A stretch of 64,000 bases of DNA from Margaritispora aquatica (GCA_007644065.1 VJWN01000010.1:124001-188000), one strand, 5' to 3'. Positions 11,671-25,073 are shown, numbered from the stretch's first letter. Translations and numbers: made by a program. Notes: generated from the sequence alone by a model not told the origin.

Positions 11671-12504
11671 ATGAAGACTTCTATCCTCGCTTCTACCCTC
11701 CTCTTGGCTTTTGCCCAGTTACAACCAACTCTTGCGCTTTGCAAGATCAATGGCAGTAATCTAGGAAGATGCTTCGCCAAATCAGCCGAAGGAGCTAGCT
11801 CCTTCTGTTCCTCTTTCATTGCAGCTCCTACACCAATCGTAGGAGACTTCGACTGCGTCACGAAGAAGACGGAGACTTGTATGCCACGTCTAGTATTGCC
11901 TCGATTTGTAACTGCTTGATTGCCACCGCTACAGCTGCCCCTTCGACAACTTCATCTTCGGCTTCGACTTGTTCAAGTGTCTCAATCTCCGTCTCTACAG
12001 TAACATCATACGTCACTGCAATTACATCCGTGTCGGTTTCAGTCATCACCGTCACTGAAGTTGCCACCGCATCAACGTAAGTGAACTGATCTTTGTTCAA
12101 AGCTTAGCGAGACAATCCCAGCTAATCTATACCTACGTAGTGTCACCATCACGTCAGCCTGTTCTTCCTCCAGCACGTCCTCTGCCGTGCCCACGCCTTC
12201 TGGTGCCACAGCTAATGTAACGCCCTTCCAAGACACGTCTTGCGGCTCACCAGCCGGCGGCGGACCCGCGGTGACGATCGTCGAAAACACCTGCTTCAAC
12301 ATATCACTCAAGGGTGCTAAGGTGAACAGTTTTACCCCAGGGACTTATTGCTCAACGGATGGCAGCGCTGCAGTCTGCGTTATAGAGTACTTCTATAATG
12401 CAGACTGCACTGCTAAGTTAGACCAACGCTCAGCCAACATCCCGGGTTCTTGTTTAAGCATGTATTATACTTCTTCGATGAGGTTGAATTGCGGATGTGC
12501 GTAG
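11671..12504 (+). CDS. Secreted cysteine-rich protein, frameshifted
   Basis: Begins with a clear signal peptide (MKTSILASTLLLAFAQLQPTL), then a Cys-containing region (CKINGSNLGRCFAKS, SSFCSSFIAAPTPIV). A Ser/Thr-rich linker follows, then a C-terminal domain with about eight cysteines (TSCGSPAGGGPAV to LNCGCA), suggesting an extracellular, disulfide-bonded, O-glycosylated protein. An intron at 12077-12140 (GTAAGT...CTACGTAG) joins the linker to the C-terminal exon in phase. The frame breaks near 11876-11880: reading from the ATG ends at 11919, while the coherent continuation (YATSSIASICNCL) is in another frame. One missing base, for example ACT-GTG-TAT, would restore it, and no GT-AG intron I tried repairs it. 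It is therefore a frameshifted gene, a recent pseudogene, or a base error. Function unknown; family resemblance is only general. Confidence 0.65.
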
Positions 12505-13491
12505 AGTCTTTTGAGAATCACGGTGTGAAGGACCGTATGGATGGTGATAGGGAAATGTAGCAGTGGATTTGGTACAATTTCAGGGGCTATTCTTCTTGGT
12601 TTGGTAATAGTGGTGGTCATATATTAGCAATGTAGAGAGATTTTCAAGCAGACGAGGTTTTTCTGTTGGCAGGGTACGGTGTAGACCAATTCTGTATATA
12701 TTTGCTACTAAAGCAAACCTCAAATTCTCCATCTACTTCCAACATCGCGTCACTCGAATCAACAGAAACTCGGGATCTGGCGATTCTTATATCATGCGAT
12801 ACAGCCCAGCCAAAGATCCAAGGGCGTGTCAACTTTCAAAACCACAGAGAAACAGACTTCATAGCAAACTTTACAAACATTGCAAGTATCCAGATGGTAA
12901 AAATAATCTAGAGTCATTATCCTTAACAAGAGTATAAAATCTCCATCTAGGAGTCGGGATGTGACAACGATATCTGAAACCATCCCCATAAAAAAAGGCC
13001 ACGATGATTTTCTGTCTTTCCACTTGGAGATCGGATATGTAGATGCTTTTCATGACAGGTATCGGGCACTGAATGAAGCGGCACGGACAAGGAAGAGCAA
13101 ATGAATAACGGAGGGGAAAGGGCGATAGAACAAACAACAGACAGGAAAGCAAAAGGTAACGAGTTGATAATGAACGAAATAATGAAATAACCAAACAAAC
13201 CCTCGGAAATGGATAATATATCTAGACTTTGTTGTACATCCACTTCCCATGTCCCTCTGCTATAGTATCTTATCATGTTGTACAGTAGAGTGTCAATCTA
13301 GCTAGAAAGAACATCGAATAGAAGCGATAGGCCCTAATGTAATATAATGAAACAATTCGCTAACGAAACCAAATATGTTTGCAAACAAATCAAGTGACTT
13401 TCCTTTGTCAATGAAACTCCTATGCCTCTAAAAATTTGGGGACATATGCAATGTGATGAACTCGACAATAATATAGATGAGCAACAGCAAA
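12505..13491. other. Convergent 3' region, no supported gene
   Basis: About 1 kb between the ends of the secreted-protein gene (plus) and the dipeptidyl aminopeptidase gene (minus). Open frames on the minus strand at 12871-13276 are hydrophobic but lack family resemblance, and they lie where 3' UTRs are expected. Confidence 0.5.
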
Positions 13492-16352
13492 CTAGTCCTT
13501 ATCTGTGGCGCCATCAAGCTCAAGCGGAATCGCCTTAGCTGTCCTCAGCCACTCGCCGTTGAACGCATTGATGAGCCAGTTGTTGAGTTCTACATATGTT
13601 AGCTTCATTCTTTGGAAGAGGGAGGTAGACAGATGTCAGAGGGAGAAAGGGGACAAAACTCACTATCATAAACAATTCGATTAGCATTATGGAAATAGAT
13701 CCCATGATCACTATCCGGGAAGACATGAACATCATAATTCTCCACACCAGCAAGATCTAGTCGATCCAACAGCGTCAACGTACTCTGCATATGCACATTA
13801 TCATCCGCAATGCCATGCATGACCAAAAACCGTACGTTCTGCTGCAAGGCCGACATATTCGAGATGGTCGAGTTCTCGTAGCCCTCGAGATTATGCTGTG
13901 GAGTATGCATGTACCGCTCCGTATAGATGGAGTCATAGAAGCGCCAGTCGGTGACGGGAGCAACGGCCATGCCGTATGAGAATGTTTGGCCGGCGTCTTG
14001 CTCGAGGGTCTTGAGCGTCATGAAGCCGCCGTAGGACCAACCCCAAATAGCCATTCGTGAAGCATCGACGTACTTCTTTGCGGCCCATATTTTGGCCGTC
14101 TCGATCTGATCGTGTGCTTCCCAGTAGCCCAGGTTACCACGTACGATGACACGAGCTTTGCGTCCAATAAAACCCGTGCCTCTGCCGTCGACAGTAACAA
14201 CAATGTATCCGAGACTTGCAGCGATGTAGGCCTGGAAATCAACACTGAATTTTTTGTCTACAGTTTGTGAACCAGGTCCACCGTATAGATAGAAAAGAAC
14301 CGGATATTGCTTCTTCTCGTTGAAGTGAGGCGGTCTTCTTTCCACTACTTGAAGCTCGTATCCATCAATGGTGACAGTAGAGAAGATCTTGATAGGCAAT
14401 TCATGCTTCTTGGCCATATCAGCCAGTCCTCTGTTCTCCTCGATGACTTTCTCGTAGTGGTCAGGATTGCTTGGAGTGCTGATCACTTTTTGCCATGGAA
14501 TGCCAGGTCCATCATAAGTGAGCAAAGCATAGCCTGCACCACTTGAAAACGAAGCTCCATAGTAAGCTTCCTTGGTGTCGACCAATGGCTCGGGTTCTGT
14601 TCCATTGAGGTAAACACTATAGACGTGTCGCTGAATTGGCGATTCCTTTGTAGCGACAAAGTAAACCAAGTTTTTCTTCAAATCAATAGCGGATGGAGCA
14701 TTGACAACCTCCCAGTTTCCAGACGTGAGTAAGATTGGGTGTGGGTTATCCAAAGGCGCAAAATATCCAAGATGGTCAAAGTTCTCGTGAATGACAGTAT
14801 CAATATATCCATCATGTGGTCGTCCATTTTCAGGATCAGCAGGAACATATTTGGTATTCTCAGAAACCTCGAACCAACCTCCATCTAATTTCTGGACATC
14901 CTCAGTTCGCACAGTCTTACCAGTTCTCGTGGCGGTATCGACAAGTACAACTCTCAAGACGTCGCTTTCACGATTGGTCTCTCGAATAATAGCTTTGCCG
15001 GTTGAGCCTGCCCAAATCACTTCCGTGATCAGTAGGTCATCTGGTGCAAAAGATCCTTCGACTGTAACCTCAAAGACATCACCCTTGGCTATATCGTAAA
15101 ATTGTAGGTCCACGGTTGGGTTTGGTGCTCCGGCTTTGGGGTATTTGATCTCCCTGACTTCTGGGTAAGCTTCCTCTCCTGGAAGGGGCTCCTTGCCGCT
15201 TGGTCGTGAAACGAAGTATTGAATTGGATATTCTGGTACTTCAGTCTCGTTTGTTCGCAGAAATGCAACGTATTTGCCATCCTCTGCCCACCAAGTTGCG
15301 CTGTTATCACCAAATACTTCCTCCTCATAGACCCAGTCGGGCACACCATAGAATAGATTTGGGCCTCCATCCTTCGTAATTTGAACGACCTTATTTGAGG
15401 ATAGCTTTCGCAGAAACAGGTTATTATCCCTTGTGAAAACAACAGCATCACTTTGTGGGCTCCAGCTTGCCAATTGAATTCTATCGTGTGTATTATCAGG
15501 ATCCAGAGCTTCTGCTGTTTGTGTCGCAACATCAAAAATCCAGTACTTCGCATAGAAAGAGTGTCTCCAATTCGACTCGAAATTTGTCGCAATAAGAACC
15601 TTCTTCAAATCCTTACTTGGAAAGACTCTGCTAGGAGAGTGCCCTTCTCCGCCAACGGTAAAGTAGCCCTGCTTCATCAACGTCCTCGTCTCCAATGCAC
15701 CTGTCTCTGCGTCCTGGCTCTTCCTGATATCCTCCACAATCAGATAGTCTTTCCCTGATGCATTCTGCTCCAGCAGCAGTCCATCCTCACCATTGGGGCC
15801 TTTGATCCAGCTTATATCATGCCTTGTAGCCCTCCATTGTCCACCAAACACCTGGTCCATAGTGACTTGCTTCCCATTCCCTCTCGTTGCCGTCGCAGTG
15901 GGATCGTGAGGGCTTTCCGACGCATGCCGATACGACTGCCTCCATATAAATAACACAAACGCCAGACCCCAAGCTCCGATGAACAAGATCCCCAGAACCA
16001 ACACTAACCGTCTGAACTTCTTGTCGACCGCCTTGCCCTGATTCTGTAGAAACGGTCCCGTCTCAAGATCGTCATCCTCCCTTTCGTCATCTTCCATAGG
16101 GCTCACAGCATGTTCGTCGTCCACGTATCCTCTATGCTCTCCCCTCGGTGGGAATTTGGGGGTGACCATATTGGCGCGTCCTTTCTCCTGCCCATTCCCT
16201 AGCCTTGCTTTCCTCTCGTCGTCTGCGACCTTCTCACCAATGCGTTCAAAGGTCAAGCTTGTCGTCGAAGCACTCGAGATGGAATCTTGTGATGCCCTCC
16301 TACCCTCCTGATTCTGCGACAACAGTGTAGCCTCTTCAGCATGCCCAGCCAT
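13492..16352 (-). CDS. dapB: Dipeptidyl aminopeptidase, type II membrane serine protease (DAP2/DapB type)
   Basis: Removes N-terminal X-Pro/X-Ala dipeptides, in the vacuolar (DAP2-like) or Golgi (STE13-like) membrane; family S9B. Two exons, 13664-16352 and 13492-13589, joined in phase over a 74-base intron (GTGAGT...ATGTAG), give 928 residues, like fungal DapB. Layout: a cytosolic acidic tail (1-114), one membrane anchor at about 115-137 ([20 protein letters not shown]), a beta-propeller DPP-IV N-terminal domain, and a C-terminal alpha/beta-hydrolase domain. The catalytic triad is visible: Ser773 in GWSYGGF, Asp851 in HGIADDNVH, and His883 in DSDHGIYF, with the exact 78- and 32-residue spacings of [13 protein letters not shown] is the substrate N-terminus-binding Glu motif. 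I chose the start at [11 protein letters not shown] (16352) because it keeps a typical tail; an upstream in-frame ATG at 16394 would add 14 residues. Membrane site is inferred from family. Confidence 0.96.
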
Positions 16353-19300
16353 GATGTGCGATAAGGAGGTTTCACACGGCGAAGAGAAAGTCAATGCGGT
16401 TCGACGGGATACGCGTCGATTTTATCAACTATCAGCGGATCATTTGTGCTATGTTCCAATGACTTGAGATTGGATATTTATATCTGGCTTATTCAGAGCT
16501 CGTTCCGGGTATGGGGGTTACTAAGTCATACTGCAATGTCTTTGTCTTACCAGCTTGGCGCATGGATACGTCGATCATGCAGGAGTGAGTTCTGCTGTCA
16601 AGTTCCACCAGCAATTCCAAACCTTCTTGTACAAATTCCAAACTCTTGTCTCAAACTTTGCTCAATCAATCGGTATCCAAGAGCCAGAAGCTATGGAATT
16701 GAACATTTGGTTGCTGGTTCGTCCATGTTCTTCAATCCTTAGCTGAGACTCCACCTCAGGGCAGTAAGTGGGAGTCATGTGACTGTAGGAACTCGAGAGT
16801 ACCTACCAAGAGGTATCTAAGTATACGTAGGTTGGCCGGTGTTGAGAAGCTTGAACTTCCTGATTGCTCTGTTCTTGATACCATGGCCTGAAATACTCAA
16901 TGTTGCCCTCCCCGAATCAGGAACAAAGCTCAGAAGGTTAGAATAGCATCATACCGAGGATGAAGAACAACACCTCGGGACATGTCTACAAAACGAGATT
17001 GAATGTCTGAAGAAGGATGTTAAGTTTACCACCAAACTTAATATGTGGAATGCTACTAACACTGTATGAGGCCTTTGCAGACGCTTCTAGTCAGTTAGCG
17101 AGGTCAAGGGTAACATATTCATCCCTCACAGTCTACCAAGTCAACCTTGAACAAATAGTATTGCTTTATTTAAAATGCCGGATGTCGGCATATATCTCTG
17201 CTCGTATGGAACTCCAATGTTATAAACAACAAGAGGATTTTGTGCTTGCCAGTCCAAACACGTTTTACTAATCGACTTTCTCGGATATACTTCAGGCGAA
17301 TTAATCGAACGGATGAAGAGAATCGTGACATAGAAAGCATCATTTTTGCTGAACGATAGCTAGGTCTCAGGATTAGACTGCTTGACTCATTCCATGTGAC
17401 CTTATTGTTATTGTTCCCTAGCACTAATTAACGATCGTCTGTTGCCTGTTGTTGCTCTTGGCGTCGTTCTGCTACGTGTGAACTATGTGGAGATCATGCA
17501 GTCCGAACACTTCAAGACTCCTTTGAGAAGAAATCAATAAGTAACCTAGCGGATCAACAGGATAGATTCCTTCCATAGCCTCGGATTTCTTCGGTCTTCA
17601 ATCATATTCAGACGAGACTTGGCGAAACTAGACATAACCAAAGCTCACGATGTTCTTGAATGGATTCCAAGAAAGTATTATCCTCGATTTTGGCTCATAT
17701 CTGTTCATGTGACACGAGGTGGTGGATCAAATGGACAATCCAGCAATAATCTGATTCCAGCTCTCTACGACCATTTGCCAGCTGCGCCAATATTTTGCTC
17801 TCAACCACTGCAAATACATATGACTCAGCACCTACACATTTGACGTATTATGCAGCATCTTGGATCACCAGCGGGTGCTCATGTATTTTTACTTCCACTT
17901 CTAGATCTACTTCCGTTACTCATAAGTAAAAGCCGTTGACATTAAGAGTTTGCGAATGATTCGTCAACTAACACTCGACCTTTCAGTCAGATCCTCTAGT
18001 ACATATTGCTTCTCATGATCTGTAGCTCTTTCGACGATCCAAAATACTACCTAATTGTTAAATTGTCTCACTCATAGCTTTAGCTTCACCCTCCCCAAAC
18101 ATCATCAACAACAACCTAGTTGTTAAATTGTCTCACTCATAGCTTTAGCTTCACCCTCCCCAAACGTCATCAACAACCTACGTACGCTCACCCAACATCT
18201 ATTGCTTGCCACGCCATGGGTGTGACTCAACCAACAGCACAACCGGCGAAGCAGCCTGTGTAGGGAACTTCGCCTCACCATCTCAAGTCTACACTGCGAA
18301 ACCACTGTGAGTGTTGCGTTGTTCTTCGAGCCACATGTGTGCATACCGGGTGTCTTGTGGATAATTAATATTTAAGTGCCTCATTGTATTCGGTTTTAGC
18401 TTCGTTTGCTTTCTAGGTCTTTCGTGCTCTGTTCTTGAAGTTTGAAAACATTTTAGAAGATAGGAGAAAGGGGTTTTGGTTGCAAGCAAGAGGGGGTGCA
18501 TGCTGGTAGGTCTTTACGGCATGAGTGACAAGGTGCTTATATGTTAGTTTGTTATCTTTCTTCACATACGGCTGGCTGGATGAAGAGGTATTTCACCAAA
18601 TATCTCGAATCCTAAGATATCCTACCATCATACAGTCTACTGCTTCATTCGTGGACATCATTACCCTCTCTAAAGTATGCACCGCAACACTGAGCGGGCT
18701 CAATACCTACATCAGCAAACTGCAACAGGTCTCGCTCATGACCACTGCAAGGGCGTGGCCTCAAAACCTCCTTTATAATCTCGCTTGGCATTAAATATTA
18801 CGAGCCAAGCCTGAATATTCCATTTCAGCGCTACAGTGGATGGTGTTCATCGCTTGTCATCCATGATATAGTTTGTCCAAGATCCTGAGATCCAACATCC
18901 ACAGACAGCAGGTCCCACTTTCATCCTCTTCTGACAAACGAGATGCAGTGCAAAGTATGAATGTTTGTGACCTCAATGCAGATATATGTACACGGTAAAT
19001 CACTCTACTCGCCGCCTGAGCCAGCCATTATCCATCATTCATCATCTTTACAGTTCAACATGACCTTTGTGTCAAAGATCTAAACCTGAACCACCTCAGC
19101 TAGCAACCTTGATTGCCATGCTATCGGTCCATGCAGCTAGAGAACAAGGAATCGCACGCAGTTCACCCTTCATCCCATTCTCCAGCTCACAGTCCTACTA
19201 TTATCTTGACAAGCTATCCCCAAAGAGAACACGAAGGTTCTCAACCGCCGCCTTCTTTATTTGTTCCTCATCTACTGTCATGAGATCCTCCTCACCAGCC

Positions 19301-19497
19301 GTTGGCCTAGCATCCGTATACGCCCAGCGCCTGGGGATAACAAAGCAGGATCTCGACCACCAATTGCACCAGACCTCCTCGGCCCCAAAACAGCAGAAAC
19401 AAGGTAGTTACCGCTGACGCTACTGGGCTTGCGTTTTGTGGGTTGGTACAATCAGGAGCAGGCTGGTACGGCTCTCGAGGACGCTTCTTTCGAACAA
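16353..19497. other. Gene-poor spacer
   Basis: About 3.1 kb without a supported gene. It holds the DapB promoter (pyrimidine/AT-rich, 16353-16600) and the tandem duplication listed separately. Open frames of 60-115 codons occur on both strands (for example 19067-19417 plus) but show no family resemblance. The segment near 16795-16835 contains GTACCTACC and palindromic TATACGTA-type motifs common to spacers here. Confidence 0.5.
18050..18176. repeat. Tandem duplication, two copies of about 65 bp
   Basis: A unit starting CCTA[A/G]TTGTTAAATTGTC and ending CATCAACAAC occurs twice in direct tandem, at 18050-18114 and 18115-18176. The copies differ at only a few positions and by one CAA-type triplet. 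A further CCTA follows at 18177. Near identity suggests recent duplication. No coding role is evident. Confidence 0.85.
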
Positions 19498-22400
19498 CTA
19501 AGGTAATCCTTCCACATCGTCTAGATCGTAGGTGTAGTCATTCTTTCCCTGGTCTCTGGGAAGGTCGACAGAAGGAGTTTCGAGCCCTGTTGTTTCGGGC
19601 TTTGTGGATTCCATTTGGCTTCTTTGGTAGAATAGCTTTGCGTCTGCTTGACTTAGAGATCTTTCATCTGCGTAGTCGTAATAGGAAGTTTTCTTCTTGC
19701 CGTCAGGTTGAGAGGCTGCTGCATCTCGGTTTCGTTGCCGCACTCTTGCTGCTCTATCTAGTTCCACGTCTATTTGGTGTTCCCTCTCCCTCTCCCTCTC
19801 CGCCCTTCTTTCTCTCTCTTCGCGCTTTCGCTCTCGCCTGTGTTCCTGCAGCTCTTTCCTGGCTTTCTCAAGCTCGTCCTCCTCTCTGAGGCGTCGGCTT
19901 CTATCCTCCTCATATTCCTGTTTACGTTTTTGTCCATACTCTAGCCAATCGACGGGCTGGTATCTGCTGGGCGGTGGCGTTTCAAGCCGGGAAGGAGGAT
20001 TATCTTGTTGGTGTGCGTCCTCCATTCTCGATTGCTTCTTTAAAAACTTCTCCTCCTCCTCCTTCATTTGCCTTGTAAGTAGTTCAAGGGCCGAGCTCGT
20101 AGAATTCGGCGTCGAGCTGTTTGCCCCCTTTTCCACCTCTTGTTTATTGTGCTCAATCTGCTGAGCGACGATCGAAGGCTCGACGTCGACGTCTGGAACT
20201 TGAGATTTATTTTGCCCCTCTTCCCTGTGATCGGGACAGTAAGGTCCTCCAAGACCACTTGGACGTAGATTATCGCAATCACCCTTGAAACACATATGAT
20301 TAGAGCAGTGGCTGTACCTTCTCATCGCTAGATTTTTGCATCCTGGTGCTTGACATGGGCTCTGTTTGTCTGTGATCACACCTCTACCACGGGGTCGGGG
20401 TGGCGGCGATTTTGTGTCCATTACCGTATCCTGTTCGATATTTTTGCCTTTACCTTTATCCTCTCTCTCATCACCAGAGATATTTCTAGAGCTTATGCCT
20501 GGATCGCGTAGACGGTCTCCAGATCTCTCCACCTCATTCATTCCGATATCATTGTCTTGCTTGAAGTGCGCTAGTCCAGTATCTACTAGCTTTCCCTTCA
20601 CTATATCCAGTTCAAATAGGTCTTTCATGCTATCGGTGAGCCGCGCACGTGCTTGCTTAGATTCCTCCAACGCTTCGATCATACTAGAGAGCTTGGGAAT
20701 CTCTCGCTCGAGAGACTTGCCTTCACCATCACCATCCTCACCTCGATCCAAACTGCCTTCGCTTGGACGATGCGCACTTGCGAGTGATGAAACCAACCCG
20801 TCTCCCGTGAGGCGTAAGTTTCTATCAGCTTCTTCTTGATGAGCTATTGCTTGCTCCAGTAGTTCACTGTATTCATCTCCTCCTGCTATGTCCCTTTCAG
20901 ATCTCTCCATTTCCTGACTTTTGTCTGGTTTTATGTCCGTACCCGCATCGGAACTGACGGAGAAGAACTTGTCGAGTAGGTCTTTCTTGTCGTGCTTCAT
21001 GGAACTCAAGCCTTTAGTGACAGGTGTCGTCGTATCCCCCTTTTGGTCTGGCGTAGTCTGACGAGCCCCTGATTGTGGATGGTTGTTTTCAACAATAGTG
21101 TCGTGGGATGTGCCTTCCTCAGTTTTAGGAGTACCGTCGCCTTCATCAGCATCCAGAGTTGTTTGCTGAGAGTTGAGAATGGCTTCTAAGTGTGTGTTAG
21201 TGAATTGTGTTATTTTAAGCTAAATTATATGCGTACCTTGATCAAAATCCCGATAATGAGTGATGACTTCTTCATATACCGGCACGGGCACTGTAGGCTC
21301 ATCGCTAGGCTCCGCTGTCGGATACAGCCTCTCTTCGAATTGGAAGTCATCATAATAATTAGGCGTGCTATTCCCACTCTCGCCTCTGTCATCTTCAAAG
21401 GGCCCTAAGTCCGAGGCGCCATCGAAGGTCGGTGCTCTTGAGCTTGTAGCTGCAGGATATGGCTTGAGAGGCTCGAGGCGGGACGGCGCAAGAAATTCAG
21501 ACCTGCTCTCTTTTGATGCATCCTCTTCTCTTTCGTCTAATGCGTTGAATGTCATTCCTGGGCTCATTGATTCATCTTGAGGACCCCTAGGAATTTCGCC
21601 TTTCTGGATTTCTCCCTCGAGTTGGTTCACTCGAGCAGCCAGTTCTTTGATGTAACTACAGTCATTAGCACGGCGCGCTCAAATGCTAGTTTCTACTATA
21701 CCCTTTACTTGGTTCACGATTTACAGCAACACCACTGAAGTGACATGTCGCGTTCGCCCTTTTACAACTCGAACATGGTACATTTCCTCCTAACTCTACA
21801 ACTGCATCGCATATAATCTTCCTCCTCTGACATTCATCACAAGCTCTAGACATCTTGGACTTCCTCGACTTCTTGGGCTTCCTAAAAGGGCTTGGGAGCG
21901 AAACCTTGGCACCAGAATAAGCGAGGGACTGGCGACTGTCTAGATTCAGAGTTTGGGGACTAGAATGTGAAGTCTCTTGTTCTCCGGAGTTTGCGCCTTC
22001 AGGCTGAGGGTACTTTTCAGTCTCCAAGTCCACTAGAGGAATATTCATCTTAGGTTCCCTTGGATTACCATCTTCGATGACCATGTCAGCGATAAATTTT
22101 GCTGGAGTTCTGAGGGAGGATTCGGTAGAATCATCTGAATCATCAGTTAATTCAGAATACTCATTTCCCTTACCAAATATTCGATCTCTAGCCTTTGCGT
22201 AGGCTGCCAGTCGCTCTGTGCGACTCAGCCTAATCACGATTAGCTATCACCAATAATTGAAAGAATCTTAAAACATAACATACTTTCCACGGATCGCAGC
22301 GGTATGCATAGATTCGTTTCCTGTCTCGCTCTCTATGTCATCTGGTGTCTTCCCTGCGTCGCTTTCCTCTCTGTCTTCAAAGCCTTGAGTCTTTTGAGCC

Positions 22401-24730
22401 TGGATTTCAGCATCCATTTTAGCTTGCGAAAGCTCCTCTCGTATTCTCTCGAATGCTTCATTGTGTACAGGTTTGAAGGGCTCCATTGGAACATGAGTCG
22501 CTTGTATGCCAGTGTATTCTGTAGGCTGGCTTCTAGTGTTGATATTATCGACTGCTTCGCGAGCATGCGTACTTCTAGTTGTAGCTATCTCTGGTACCTC
22601 TGCAGTGACGTCTGCAATATCCAGGTAATCTATGGGGTCAGTTACGAGAGGAAACGTTCTTCGAACACTTCCCTCTGATTCAAGTGGGCTTCCAGGCCGG
22701 CTTGTAACCAAGTTTTCGGAAGAGTCAATGTACTGTGCGTCAAATCTATCAGAAGAACGGTGAATCTTTGGAACCTCTCCTGATGTATCAAGAGGAGCGT
22801 CAAAAAATGGTAGCTCCTCTTCTGAATCCTGACTATCCACAGCTTTTAACTCCGCAAGAGCCTTCAAGATCACATCACTGCCAGCTTTAGATGCATCTAG
22901 CGAGTCTTTTTCACTTCCATCCTCATCGTCACTATCATCCTGGACATCATCGCCCTCGTTGATTGGCAGCGCAAACAGCGCCAGTTGCTCGAGATGATGT
23001 CCCAGATGCCTTCGAAACTGCCCCAAACTACCAGTTGGCTTGATTTTCTCGCCATTCCCAAGGAATGTCCTGGTAGCATCGTGTCTGGAGTGGAGGAGGT
23101 CTGCTTCCCAGTTCTCGCAGAAAAGACATGCAGAGGGGAGGATCTTGTCAACTGGTTCTTCGCTTTGCGCTATCATGGCTTTCAGTTGGGATTCGTTTTC
23201 GACTTTATGTACATTGATGAGATGGGTTTGGAATTTCGGCTTGTTGGCGAAAATGTCCCTACATGAGATACATGACCACTCTCTCCTGTGATTTTGAAGT
23301 TCGTGCGCAAACCACTCGTTGCGACTCCTGAACATCTTCAAGTCGCATTCTTTGAATGTGCATACATAAGGCTTCAAGTCCTTGAAGACATGACTCCTGT
23401 TTTGACTCTGTTAGATCTAACACTCTGAATTTCATATATGGAATGTTGCTACTGAATAGAGTGATGGTCACTTACTTCCATGCCTGCCTGTTCTGAACGA
23501 TCTGTTCTGTATAGCAATACGGACACTGGAAAGGCTCCCCATACTCGAAAGGGATGCCTTCAAAAGCCATTGGCGGGGGCGGAGGAACAGTGCGTTTTTG
23601 AGAGGCTTCACCAACAACAGTATTTTCATACGAAGTCACAGAGCCAAAGGAGCCCTCCTTCTCCTCAACTTCATGGACCTCATCCAGCTTCTTCTTCTCC
23701 TCGTAATCAGTTGCCTGTGTCAAAGCTACGGTGTGCTCTCGCTTGCCACCAGGCTTCACATCGTGTTCCTCCTCGTCCCAATCTCGAGATAGCTTGCCCT
23801 GATGTTCTTTGCGGTAAGTGAGGTATTGCTTTCTCCTGGTAATCGCAGTCCCCATACGTTGGATCAGCCATTCTCGATCACCCATGGTAGCACCATGCTT
23901 ATCTCGTACATGATTGATATAGAATATCTTGAAACTGTTATCATAATTGTATCGCGCTGCAGCTTTGAGATAGTCGTCTCTTGCTGGTGATATCCGGATG
24001 ACAATAGAGAATCTCATCAAACTTGCATTTGAAAATTCAATTGCGGAAAAGAGCTCGTCGAGTTCTGAAGTCCAACGCTCAGGCACGTCAACTTGATCAC
24101 CTGAGTCATTAAGACCCTCGGCGACACTAGGAAGGTTTTCGCTTTCATCGTCGGATTCTTCATCTTCATCTTCATCTTCCTCTTCATCACTATCCTCCTC
24201 GTCATCATCGTCTTCATCATCACTCATAGAATCAAGTGACCATCTTTTGTTAGGTCTCTCGCCCGTCACAATCAACGATGCTTTTCGTGTTAGTATGAGT
24301 CGAATTACTCCTCTTCAGAGAACTCACCAGTATCAAGAGAAAACTGCAAATCACTCAGGACTCTCAGAACACTCTCCCGGATCTCCTTTGCGTCTTTCAG
24401 TCTAGCATCGAGTGAACTCTTCAAGTGTTCTGGATGTAGAGCTGCAATGCTTTTGGCCCACGCAGTGAATCGGACCCGAGCATCCCCCACCAACGATAGC
24501 GCTGATTGTTTCTCGAGTCCAATCTTGAGCGCATCCTCTGGAGATACGTCTTGGATCTCATCGCTTAGAGAAGTGTAAGAGGTCAGACATTTCTTAGAAG
24601 AACTATATATTGATATCGGTGTCTTTGTCGCAATGATGTCTGCTCTTGAGTCCACTTTTGCGGTCGCAATGACGGGCGCGGAGTCTCGTCGCGGTGGCTC
24701 GACGAACTCTATCTTCCTTTCATCGGCCAT
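19498..24730 (-). CDS. Large fungal protein: acuF-like/C2H2 region, Zn2Cys6 domain and Cys/His cluster
   Basis: Six exons join in phase: 24328-24730, 23476-24280, 22284-23396, 21702-22229, 21237-21655 and 19498-21185, giving 1651 residues. Residues 1-402 resemble the N-terminal half of fungal acuF-like C2H2 proteins (SIYSSSKKCLTSY, SDELDELFSAIEFSNASLMR-type block, DHGATMGDREWLIQRMGTAI-type block), with an acidic run at about 155-185. C2H2-like fingers follow at about 393-540 (CPYC, CTFKEC...H...H, CISC...H...H, CLFC). A classical GAL4-type Zn2Cys6 domain is at Cys904, 907, 914, 926, 929 and 936 (CX2CX6CX11CX2CX6C), followed by GYIKELAARVNQLE, a linker/coiled coil. Residues 1367-1409 hold a Cys/His cluster (CQAPGCKNLAMRRYSHCSNH), followed by a long Arg/Glu coiled coil at about 1490-1570. 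A nuclear regulator is likely; DNA binding is inferred. Joining of two genes by me is possible but is opposed by phase at all five introns. Confidence 0.8.
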
Positions 24731-25073
24731 GGATCACGACATGCTGTTGTATGATATTGCTGTGAGTTTGCGCTCATGAATGATGAAGGAGATATATTTT
24801 GATGCTCAAAGCTGAGGCATTCCACTTGGATTCTCGTGGATAGGCTGTGGTCACACGGCGCATAATGAGGCTCATTGGCGCTGAGAGAGACATGGATGTC
24901 ACAGCCTGCATGAGCTGAAATTCCCCACCTCATCGAAGCATCCTTCTTCTATCACGAAGGACCTCAATTGTGCTGTCAATGCTATCTATGGATTTTCTTT
25001 CCTCACTACGAGATCGCATGGTATCCTGATCCAGTAGCTCGAGTGGGAGGAATTCAGGAGAACTGAGTGAGCC
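24731..25073. other. Divergent promoter region
   Basis: 343 bases between the start of the large zinc-finger gene (minus) and the start of the DUF7580 gene (plus), so both promoters must lie here. No canonical TATA box stands out. Confidence 0.5.

Noticed and set aside
12871..13276. Minus-strand hydrophobic frames
   Set aside because: They fall in the 3' region of the dipeptidyl aminopeptidase gene and have no family signal.
19786..19812. CCCTCT microsatellite
   Set aside because: It encodes the Arg/Glu coiled coil of the large zinc-finger protein, so it is coding low complexity.
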